A stretch of 64,000 nt of DNA from Luteibacter anthropi (lineage in GTDB: Bacteria > Pseudomonadota > Gammaproteobacteria > Xanthomonadales > Rhodanobacteraceae), in NCBI RefSeq assembly GCF_011759365.1, contig NZ_JAARLZ010000014.1, forward strand, positions 1-64,000. The letters run 5' to 3'. The notes beneath the pieces are model-generated. The model searched no databases. It saw only the letters and a list, made by a program, of their open reading frames with translations, and was not told where the DNA came from. Shown here in pieces: positions 8,175-17,398 of the stretch (within the stretch, counting starts at the first letter, position 1; every line of letters starts with the position of its first letter). Both the position numbers and the translations under genes were made by a program.

Positions 8175-8756
8175 TCAGGCGCTCACGGCCTTGGCCTCGT
8201 GGAGGGCCGCCTGGATGCGGGCGGTGACGTCCGCGAGGTCGCCCACGCCGTCGATGACCTTGAGCTTGCCGCGCTTGGCATAGAACTCGGCCACGGGGGC
8301 GGTCTGGTCGGCGTAGATGCCCAGGCGCTTCTTGACCGTTTCCGGGTTGTCGTCCGGGCGGCCTTCCTTCTCGAAGCGCACCACGCAGCGAGCGATGATG
8401 GCTTCGTTGGGCACGTCGAGCTTGATCACCACGTCGAGCGGCTGGCCGATTTCCTTCAGCACCACGTCGAGGGCATCGGCCTGCGCCAGGTTGCGCGGGT
8501 AGCCGTCGAGGATGAAGCCGGGCTTGGCATCCGGCTGGCTAAGGCGATGGCGGATGATGCCGAGCATGATGTCGTCCGGGAGCAGCTGGCCGGCGTCCAT
8601 GAGGGACTTGGCTTTCTTGCCGAGCTCGGATTCCGCCTTGATCTCGGCGCGCAGGAGATCGCCGGTGGAAATGTGCGGAATGCCCAGGGCCTCCTTGAGG
8701 AAGACCGCCTGGGTACCCTTGCCCGAGCCGGGGGCGCCGAAGAGGACGAGTCGCAT
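8175..8756 (-). CDS. adk: Adenylate kinase (short-lid type)
   Basis: A 193-residue adenylate kinase interconverting ATP + AMP and 2 ADP. The P-loop GAPGSGKGTQ is at residues 7-16; ISTGDLLRAEI (AMP site), LDGYPRN and DVPNEAIIARCVVR follow. The LID region is the short form, with no inserted ~30-residue zinc/beta subdomain, which accounts for the reduced length against the ~214 residues of E. coli Adk. The start is the ATG reading MRLVLFGAPG; the frame remains open 22 codons upstream without homology. It sits beside the divergent PPi-dependent phosphofructokinase gene. Confidence 0.96.
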   Translation of the reverse strand: MRLVLFGAPGSGKGTQAVFLKEALGIPHISTGDLLRAEIKAESELGKKAKSLMDAGQLLPDDIMLGIIRHRLSQPDAKPGFILDGYPRNLAQADALDVVLKEIGQPLDVVIKLDVPNEAIIARCVVRFEKEGRPDDNPETVKKRLGIYADQTAPVAEFYAKRGKLKVIDGVGDLADVTARIQAALHEAKAVSA

Positions 8757-8936
8757 TGATGCTCCGATTTCGCCGCACGTCCGGGATAACCCCGCCGCCG
8801 GCCACGAGAAAATGGGTTCCAAGGTAACGGGTGGTGACGCGCCGCGTCAAACGGCTGTTACACAGACGTGGCAGGACGCCGCACGTGCCCCGCTCGCGGT
8901 ACCCTCGGGGCTTACGACCCGAAAAGGATGCGACGC

Positions 8937-10196
8937 ATGGCCTCCGGCAAACTCCTCTACGCCCAGTCGGGCGGTGTCTCCGCCGTCATCAACGCCACCG
9001 CGGCGGGCGTCATCGAAACGGCCCGGGACAAGGGCATCGTGGTGTACGCCGCCCGCAACGGCATCCTCGGCGCGCTGCGCGAGGAGCTGATCGACACCAG
9101 CAAGGAAGCCAAGGCCAACATCGCGGCCCTGCGGCATACGCCCGGCGGCGCATTCGGCTCCTGTCGCTACAAGCTGAAGTCGCTGGAAGAGAATCGTGCC
9201 GAATACGAACGTCTCATCGAGGTGTTCCGCGCGCACGACATCCGCACCTTTCTATACAACGGCGGCAACGACTCGGCCGACACGGCCAACAAGGTCTCGA
9301 AGATCGGCCAGGCGCTGGGCTACGAGGTGAACTGCATCGGCGTGCCGAAGACCATCGACAACGACCTGGTGGTCACCGACACCTGCCCCGGCTTCGGCTC
9401 GGTCGCCAAGTACACGGCCATTGCCGTGCGCGAGGCCAGCCTCGACGTGGCCTCCATGGCCGATACCTCCACCAAGGTGTTCATCATCGAGGTCATGGGC
9501 CGCCACGCCGGCTGGATCGCGGCAGCCGCCGGGCTTGCAGGCAACAAGCCCGGCGATGCGCCGCACGTGATCCTCTTCCCCGAGAACGTGTTCGACCCCG
9601 AGGCGTTCCTGGCGAAGGTGCAGGCCACCGTCGAGAAGGTGGGCTACTGCACCGTGGTGGTGTCCGAGGGGGTGAAGGACAACGAGGGACGATTCCTCGC
9701 CGAGTCGGGTGCCCGCGATGCCTTCGGGCATGCGCAGCTGGGTGGCGCCGCACCGGTGCTGGCGGCGCTGGTGCGCGAGAAGCTGGGCTACAAGTATCAC
9801 TGGGCGCTGCCGGACTACCTGCAACGCTCCGCGCGTCATATCGCGTCCAAGGTGGACGTGGAGCAGGCCTACGCGGTGGGCAAGAAGGCCGTGGAGTACG
9901 CCGCCGAAGGCCTCAACGCCGTGATGCCGGTGATCGTGCGTGTATCCGACGAGCCTTATAAGTGGAAGATCGAAGCCGCACCGCTGGACAAGATCGCCAA
10001 CCATGAGAAGAAGATGCCGAAGAGCTTCATCTCGAAGGACGGCTTCGGCATCACCAGCGCGGCCCGGCGCTACCTCGCGCCACTGATCCAGGGCGAAGTG
10101 CCGCCACCGTATGGCGCCGATGGCCTGCCGGAATACGTGGTGCTGAAAAACGCATCCGTGCCCAAAAAACTCAAGAAATTCAAACCCGCCCCGTAG
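8937..10196 (+). CDS. Pyrophosphate-dependent 6-phosphofructokinase
   Basis: A 419-residue phosphofructokinase. Two positions mark it as PPi-using: GGNDS (109-113), with Asp112 where ATP enzymes have Gly, and PKTIDND with Lys138 where ATP enzymes have Gly. Both occlude the ATP site in this family (established knowledge). Asp141 would be the catalytic base; MGRHAGWIAAAAGLA is the substrate-binding segment. The reaction is reversible, fructose-6-P + PPi to fructose-1,6-bisP + Pi. The ATG at 8937 is nine bases after GAAAAGG; an ATG at 8928 directly abuts it. The stop TAG (10194-10196) is part of the GTAG head of a REP element. Confidence 0.93.
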   Translation: MASGKLLYAQSGGVSAVINATAAGVIETARDKGIVVYAARNGILGALREELIDTSKEAKANIAALRHTPGGAFGSCRYKLKSLEENRAEYERLIEVFRAHDIRTFLYNGGNDSADTANKVSKIGQALGYEVNCIGVPKTIDNDLVVTDTCPGFGSVAKYTAIAVREASLDVASMADTSTKVFIIEVMGRHAGWIAAAAGLAGNKPGDAPHVILFPENVFDPEAFLAKVQATVEKVGYCTVVVSEGVKDNEGRFLAESGARDAFGHAQLGGAAPVLAALVREKLGYKYHWALPDYLQRSARHIASKVDVEQAYAVGKKAVEYAAEGLNAVMPVIVRVSDEPYKWKIEAAPLDKIANHEKKMPKSFISKDGFGITSAARRYLAPLIQGEVPPPYGADGLPEYVVLKNASVPKKLKKFKPAP

Positions 10197-10354
10197 GAGC
10201 GCGCCTCGCGCGCGACCGACCCAACCACAACACAAGACACACCCTCAGCCCTGTAGGAGCGCGCCTCGCGCGCGACCGGGTATGCGACATGCTGCCCGGT
10301 CTGCCGATGATCGGCTGTGTCGCAGACCCGGTCGCGCGCGAGGCGCGCTCCTAC
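10193..10354. repeat. REP trio between pfp and the UdgX gene
   Basis: Units at 10193-10218 (+), 10253-10279 (+) and 10328-10354 (-). The outer two end exactly on coding sequence: the left unit's GTAG provides the TAG stop of the phosphofructokinase, and the right unit's GTAG (minus strand, 10354-10351) provides the TAG stop of the UdgX gene. The outer pair has the inverted BIME-like orientation. Confidence 0.9.
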
Positions 10355-11757
10355 ACGAGTTCTGGGGTGATCAGGCTTAGATCGCGGACAAGGTCGGCGT
10401 AGGCGCGTTCGCGTGCGGCTGGGTCGGGCAGGCGCAGCAGGTAGGAGGGGTGCATCGTTGCCATGGCCTTGCGGCCATCGGGCAGCCCGATCCACTGGCC
10501 GCGCTGCTCCATCAGCTTGAACGATGCTCCGAACACCGCGTGTGCAGCCATGGCGCCCAGGCACACCAGCGCCCCGGGCCGGATACGGTCGATCTCCGCC
10601 GCCAGCCAGCGCCGGCAGGCGGCCTGTTCTTCCGCGTTGGCCCGCTTGTGCAGGCGCATCTTTCCGCGCGGTTCGAACTTGAAATGCTTCACCGTGTTGG
10701 TGACATAGAGCTTGTCGCGCGGTACACCCGCCTCCCCCAGCGCCCGGTCGAACAGCTGCCCCGCCGGCCCCACGAAAGGCTTGCCGGCCAGATCCTCCTG
10801 GTCGCCTGGCTGCTCGCCGATCACCACGACGCGCGCATGCGCCGGGCCCTCGCCAAACACCGTCTGCGTGGCGGGTTTCCACAGATCGCAGGCACGACAA
10901 TCCTGCGCCTGACGGCGCAATGCCGCGAGGCTGCCTTCGGGCGCGTCGTCCGCCGCCTTCTGCAAGGGGGTGATTTTCTTCCGGGGCACCGTGGCCTGTT
11001 TCTCCACCATCGCCTGCATCCTGGGCAACGCATCGCGCACCAGTTCGGGAATAAGCCGCGCCTCCGGCAGGTTCTTCCAGTATTTCACCGGCATCTCGCG
11101 ACGCATCGCATCCACCTTCAGCCGGGCCGGATTGAAAATGCTCGCGTAATAGGTGCGCCACAGATCTTCCAGCGCATCATCCGTCGGGGCATCCTCGCGA
11201 CTCGCACCCGGCCCGAAGGAAAGCGTCGCGCCGTCCCAGTGGGCGGTGCGTGACGGCGTGAGCAAGGACCAGCGCATGCCCGTGAACCGGCGCACGAAGA
11301 ACGGCGCCACGCAACGCACGATGTCATGCGCCGGCTCGAACCAGGCCACGTAGACGCTGCCATCCTCCGTCGTCACCTCACGGAAGCGAACGAAGGCCTT
11401 CATCTTGTGCGCATCGCGGTTGACCTGCCTGGCGCAGGTGTGCGCCCAGATCACATCGTCATCGGTGGCGATGCTCAACAAGCCTTTCTCGCCATGGGTC
11501 AGCCGCCACAGCATGCGGTAGAGCACTGCGTGCCGGCGCTCGTCGCTATGCGTGAGCACGACGGCCGCCAGGTCGAGGAAGGTACGCGGTACCGCAGGCA
11601 GGGCAATATCGCGTGGCGAAGGCAAGGCAACGCCTCCGAACAATCCCTCCCCTTGCCAGGCCACGTCACGAGGATCTACCCCGGCAAGCAGCAGGGCCCG
11701 TGCCTTGGTCCGCCACTCGTCGAAGTCGGACGCATCGTCAAGAACGACGCCGTACAT
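10351..11757 (-). CDS. UdgX-type uracil-DNA-binding protein fused to a DUF4130 domain
   Basis: A 468-residue two-domain protein. The N-terminal ~230 residues match the DUF4130/TIGR03915 putative DNA-metabolism domain; the C-terminal half is a UdgX-like uracil-DNA glycosylase. Motif A is GEQPGDQED (314-322), followed by FVGPAGQLFDRAL, VTNTVKHFKFEP, then KMRLH with His370, and MHPSYLLR. In UdgX the R-loop KRRIH histidine forms a covalent bond with uracil-containing DNA (established); here the loop is KMRLH, keeping Lys, Arg and His. Cysteines in CRACDLW and elsewhere could hold the 4Fe-4S cluster. Its ATG overlaps the stop of the radical SAM gene (TGATG), and its own TAG stop lies in a REP. Confidence 0.9.
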   Translation of the reverse strand: MYGVVLDDASDFDEWRTKARALLLAGVDPRDVAWQGEGLFGGVALPSPRDIALPAVPRTFLDLAAVVLTHSDERRHAVLYRMLWRLTHGEKGLLSIATDDDVIWAHTCARQVNRDAHKMKAFVRFREVTTEDGSVYVAWFEPAHDIVRCVAPFFVRRFTGMRWSLLTPSRTAHWDGATLSFGPGASREDAPTDDALEDLWRTYYASIFNPARLKVDAMRREMPVKYWKNLPEARLIPELVRDALPRMQAMVEKQATVPRKKITPLQKAADDAPEGSLAALRRQAQDCRACDLWKPATQTVFGEGPAHARVVVIGEQPGDQEDLAGKPFVGPAGQLFDRALGEAGVPRDKLYVTNTVKHFKFEPRGKMRLHKRANAEEQAACRRWLAAEIDRIRPGALVCLGAMAAHAVFGASFKLMEQRGQWIGLPDGRKAMATMHPSYLLRLPDPAARERAYADLVRDLSLITPELV

Positions 11758-12971
11758 CAGCCAAACAGGTCGGGCTGCGCGGGTTCGCGCAGGTCGCGAC
11801 GCAGAACCTGGCTTTCGTGGTCGCCACGAGGGCGGTGATCCAGCGTCTGCACGAAGGGCGCCACCTTTTTTACAGGCACGCGCAGCCGGATCAGGTCGTC
11901 GTAGCGAATGCGCTTGTGCATGCGCATGGCGATGAGCTTGTCCACCGTTTTCACACCCAGCCCGGGCACGCGCAGCAGCATGTCGCGAGGGGACCGGTTG
12001 ACGTCCACCGGGAACTGCTCGCGATGACGCAATGCCCAGGCCAGCTTCGGGTCGATATCCAGCGGCAGCATGCCGTCGTTCCCCGCCGGGGCAATCTCGT
12101 CGGCGCCGAAGCCGTAGAAACGCATCAGCCAGTCGGCCTGGTAGAGCCTGTGCTCGCGCACCAGCGGCGGCGGTTTCAGGGGGAGGATCTTCGATGCATC
12201 GGGGATGGGGCTGAAGGCCGAGTAGTAAACACGGCGCAACTGGTAGTTGTTGTAGAGGTTGCTGCTGGTCACCAGCACCTCGCGATCATTGGCGCTGTCG
12301 GCGCCCACGATCATCTGCGTGCTCTGCCCGGCCGGCGCAAACCGTGGCGCCTTCGCTTCGGCCTTCGCCTCGTCGATGGCAAGCCGCAGGCGGCCCATGG
12401 AGCGTCGGATGTCGCGCAGATCCTTTTCCGGCGCCAGCGATTTCAGGCCACCTTCGGTCGGCATCTCCACGTTGATGCTGAGACGGTCGGCCCAGCGGCC
12501 AGCTGCATCGATCAGCTCGGGCGAGGCGTCCGGAATGGTCTTCAGGTGGATGTAGCCACCGAAGCGATGCTCGGTACGCAACGAGCGCGCCACATGCACC
12601 AGCTGCTCCATCGTGTAGTCCGGCGAGCGGATGATGCCCGAGGACAGGAACAGGCCTTCTATGTAGTTACGCCGGTAGAACTCCAGCGTGAGATTGACCA
12701 CTTCTTCCGGCGTGAAACGGGCACGGCGCACGTTGCTGCTGCGCCGGTTCACGCAGTAGGCGCAGTCGTAGACGCAGAAATTGGTGAGCAGGATCTTCAG
12801 CAGGGAGATGCAGCGCCCGTCCGGTGCGTACGCGTGGCAGATGCCCATGCCTTCGGTCGAGCCGGTCCCTCCCGTACCGAGCGAGTTACGGCCCTTGCCG
12901 CCGCTGGACGAGCACGAGGCATCGTATTTCGCGGCGTCGGCCAGGATGGCGAGCTTGTCGGAGAGGTTCAT
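11757..12971 (-). CDS. Putative DNA modification/repair radical SAM protein (TIGR03916-like)
   Basis: A 404-residue radical SAM protein. The cluster motif is CVYDCAYC (Cys66, Cys70, Cys73), preceded by unusual conserved Cys/Gly segments (CSSSGGKGRNSLG, GICHAYAPDGRC). A C-terminal helix-hairpin-helix-like region (RSPRDMLLRVPGLGVKTVDKLIAMR) suggests DNA contact. This family is typically encoded beside the DUF4130-UDG protein, as here, with TGATG overlap. The reaction is unknown; DNA repair or base modification is inferred from neighbour and HhH. The start is the ATG reading MNLSDKLAIL; the open frame far upstream runs antisense through codA and is not real. Confidence 0.9.
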   Translation of the reverse strand: MNLSDKLAILADAAKYDASCSSSGGKGRNSLGTGGTGSTEGMGICHAYAPDGRCISLLKILLTNFCVYDCAYCVNRRSSNVRRARFTPEEVVNLTLEFYRRNYIEGLFLSSGIIRSPDYTMEQLVHVARSLRTEHRFGGYIHLKTIPDASPELIDAAGRWADRLSINVEMPTEGGLKSLAPEKDLRDIRRSMGRLRLAIDEAKAEAKAPRFAPAGQSTQMIVGADSANDREVLVTSSNLYNNYQLRRVYYSAFSPIPDASKILPLKPPPLVREHRLYQADWLMRFYGFGADEIAPAGNDGMLPLDIDPKLAWALRHREQFPVDVNRSPRDMLLRVPGLGVKTVDKLIAMRMHKRIRYDDLIRLRVPVKKVAPFVQTLDHRPRGDHESQVLRRDLREPAQPDLFG

Positions 12972-13016
12972 GGGTGAATATATGGTGCCGTATCCGCGCC
13001 GCCACGGCGTGAACAT

Positions 13017-13103
13017 GCAGGAGCGCGCCTCGCGCGCCACCGGATTGGCGCGGATATTCGGGATTTCCGCGAAACCCTGTCGCGCGCAAGGCGCGCTCCT
13101 ACA
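13017..13103. repeat. REP inverted pair between the radical SAM gene and codA
   Basis: A diverged plus-strand unit (13017-13043, head GCAG) faces a minus-strand unit (13077-13103). The pair occupies most of the ~160-bp divergent intergenic region, so promoters of the two flanking genes must overlap or abut it. Confidence 0.8.
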
Positions 13104-13130
13104 ATGGGGGATCGTTAGCCGGAGCTTCCC

Positions 13131-14417
13131 ATGGACCTGATCATCCGCCACGCCACCTTGCCCGACGGGCGCCGCGACATTGATATCGGCATTCGCGACG
13201 GGCGCTTCGCCGCCATCGGGCCCGCGCTGGAAGCGAACGGCGTGGAGGAAATCGACGCGAAGGGCCGGCTGGTCACGCCTCCCTTCGTCGACGCCCATTT
13301 CCACATGGACGCCACGCTGTCGCTGGGCCTGCCCCGCCTCAACGCCTCGGGCACGCTGCTCGAAGGCATCGCCCTGTGGGGCGAACTGAAGCCACACCTC
13401 ACCATCGACGCTCTCATCGAGCGCGCCATGGCCTACTGCGACATGGCCGTGGCCCAGGGCCTGCTGGCCATCCGCAGCCATGTGGATATCTGCGACGACC
13501 GCCTGCTCGCCGTCGAGGCCCTGCTTGAAGTAAAGCGCCGCGTCGCGCCCTACCTGCACCTGGAACTGGTGGCCTTTCCACAGGACGGCCTGCTGCGCTC
13601 GGCGAATGCCAAGGCCAACCTCGTACGTGCGCTGGACATGGGCGTGGATGTCGTGGGCGGTATTCCGCACTTCGAACGCACCATGGCCGACGGCGCCGAA
13701 TCCATCCGCTGGCTGTGTGAACTGGCCGCCGAACGCGGCCTGCGCGTGGACATGCACTGCGATGAATCCGACGACCCACTGTCGCGCCATATCGAAACCC
13801 TGGCCGCGGAAACCCGCCGCATCGGCTTGCAGGGGCGGGTGACCGGCTCGCACCTGACGTCCATGCATTCGATGGACAACTACTACGTCTCCAAACTGCT
13901 GCCGTTGATCGCCGAGGCCGGCGTGCATGCCATCGCCAATCCGCTCATCAACATCACCTTGCAGGGCCGCCACGACAGCTACCCGAAACGCCGCGGCATG
14001 ACCCGCGTGCCCGAACTGCTGGCGGCGGGCGTAAACGTTGCCTTCGGCCACGACTGCGCGATGGACCCCTGGTACGGCATGGGTTCCGGCGACATGCTGG
14101 AGGTAGCCCACATGGGCCTGCACGTCGCGCAGATGACCTCCACGCAGGGCGTCGCGCAGTGTTTCGATGCCGTCACCCGCAATCCGGCCCGTGTGCTGGG
14201 CCTGGAAGGGTATGGCATCGCCGAAGGCCAGCGGGCCGACCTGGTGCTGTTGCAGGCCGGCGATGCCTATGAGGCCATCCGCCTGCGCGCCGCCCGCCTG
14301 CTGGTCGTCCGTGGGGGCCAGGTGCTGGCACGCGCCCCGGAACGGCAGACGGCGCTGCGCCTGCCCGGCCGCCCGGAGCGGATTTCCCTTGAGTTCCGGC
14401 CCGGCTCCATCGCCTGA
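13131..14417 (+). CDS. codA: Cytosine deaminase homologue; possible 5-methylcytosine deaminase
   Basis: A 428-residue amidohydrolase, the length of E. coli CodA (427). Metal and catalytic positions are visible: HFH (His56, His58), MHCDES (His209, Glu212), SHLTSMHSMD and FGHD (Asp308). Substrate-site strings NPLINITLQGRHD and PKRRGMTRV match CodA closely. After the metal Asp, E. coli has a second Asp (Asp314); this protein has Cys309. In published work replacing Asp314 by a small residue allows 5-methylcytosine to fit, and natural 5-methylcytosine deaminases were found among such homologues, so the substrate may not be plain cytosine. No codB permease is adjacent. It is divergent from the UdgX/radical SAM pair. 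Confidence 0.87.
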   Translation: MDLIIRHATLPDGRRDIDIGIRDGRFAAIGPALEANGVEEIDAKGRLVTPPFVDAHFHMDATLSLGLPRLNASGTLLEGIALWGELKPHLTIDALIERAMAYCDMAVAQGLLAIRSHVDICDDRLLAVEALLEVKRRVAPYLHLELVAFPQDGLLRSANAKANLVRALDMGVDVVGGIPHFERTMADGAESIRWLCELAAERGLRVDMHCDESDDPLSRHIETLAAETRRIGLQGRVTGSHLTSMHSMDNYYVSKLLPLIAEAGVHAIANPLINITLQGRHDSYPKRRGMTRVPELLAAGVNVAFGHDCAMDPWYGMGSGDMLEVAHMGLHVAQMTSTQGVAQCFDAVTRNPARVLGLEGYGIAEGQRADLVLLQAGDAYEAIRLRAARLLVVRGGQVLARAPERQTALRLPGRPERISLEFRPGSIA

Positions 14418-14545
14418 ATTCGCTGTCGCGCAGGTGAACGACCCGTGATGCCGTAAGACCTTGCGTTCAGGCGCAGGTTCCTAGCATCCGGGTCGTCGGT
14501 CGGCCGCAAGGAGTGCGGCAGGTGACCGCCCCAAGGAGACCTGCG

Positions 14546-15010
14546 ATGAAAACCTTCCTGCTCAGCGCCCTCGCCGGACTGGCCCTGCTTGCGGCCCCGG
14601 CCGCGTTCGCCGATCCGGATCACCACGATCATGATCGCGGCCGCTACGACCATCGCCACGATGGCGGTCGTGGGCACAATGATCGCGGCTGGCACGGGGA
14701 TCGTGGCTGGCGGGGCGATCGCGACCGTGGCTGGCATGGTCATCGTCCGCTGCCGCCGCCCCCGCCGCGCTATTACGGGCATGGTCACTACTACCAGCCG
14801 GCGTACTACAACCGCCCGCCTCCGCCGCCACGCTATTACGGCCACTGGGAACGCGGTCATCGCTACTACGGCTCGCACACGGTGATCCGCGATTACGGCT
14901 ATTACCGCCTGCGTCCGCCGCCGCGTGGCTACCACTGGGTGCGCGATAACAACGACTTCCTGCTCGTGGCCATCGCCACCGGCATCATCCTGGACATGGC
15001 CACGCGCTGA
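14546..15010 (+). CDS. RcnB-like secreted His/Tyr/Pro-rich protein
   Basis: A 154-residue protein with a signal peptide (about 1-22, AAPAAFA). The middle is dominated by His, Asp, Arg and Gly (DPDHHDHDRGRYDHRHD), then PPPPPRYY repeats at two places. The C-terminal YYRLRPPPRGYHWVRDNNDFLLVAIATGIILDM is the conserved RcnB-like module. E. coli RcnB is a periplasmic protein affecting Ni/Co homeostasis; whether this relative binds metal is inference from the His content. No nickel/cobalt exporter is nearby. Shine-Dalgarno AAGGAG lies eight bases before the ATG. Confidence 0.83.
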   Translation: MKTFLLSALAGLALLAAPAAFADPDHHDHDRGRYDHRHDGGRGHNDRGWHGDRGWRGDRDRGWHGHRPLPPPPPRYYGHGHYYQPAYYNRPPPPPRYYGHWERGHRYYGSHTVIRDYGYYRLRPPPRGYHWVRDNNDFLLVAIATGIILDMATR

Positions 15011-15109
15011 TCGCCCATGTAACGGTGCAGCGCACAACAGCTTCGCAAGCCTCCGGTGCCTATACTCGGACCGGGCCCTTCCGGGCTCCTACAATTCGGG
15101 GAGGCTTCG

Positions 15110-17158
<2,049 letters not shown>

Positions 17159-17189
17159 GTTGGGCGCCCGCCTGGGCATCTTCGTGATT

Positions 17190-17267
17190 CCGGTCGCGCG
17201 CGAGGCGCGCTCCTACAAGAGCCATTGCAGTCCACCGGCTCTTGTAGGAGCGCGCCTGCGCGCGACC
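17190..17267. repeat. REP inverted pair between hppA and the prolyl oligopeptidase gene
   Basis: Units at 17190-17216 (-) and 17244-17267 (+), tail to tail, separated by 27 bp. The rest of the 240-bp intergenic stretch has no recognised element, though it must carry the promoter of the downstream gene. Confidence 0.88.
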
Positions 17268-17398
17268 CAGAAGCCCCACAACGCCCCGAGCGCGCCGGCG
17301 CAAATGCCCCGGATAGGGCAAAAGTCATGGGGTACCCCCGGCTCCCCCTGCGTTAAGGTCAAGGATCACGTCTTTTACCGACCAGGAATCCTCGACCC

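Noticed and set aside
14333-14350. A second TGGCACG string near the end of codA as an RpoN promoter
   Set aside because: The -12 TTGC element is missing at the required spacing and it lies inside a coding region.
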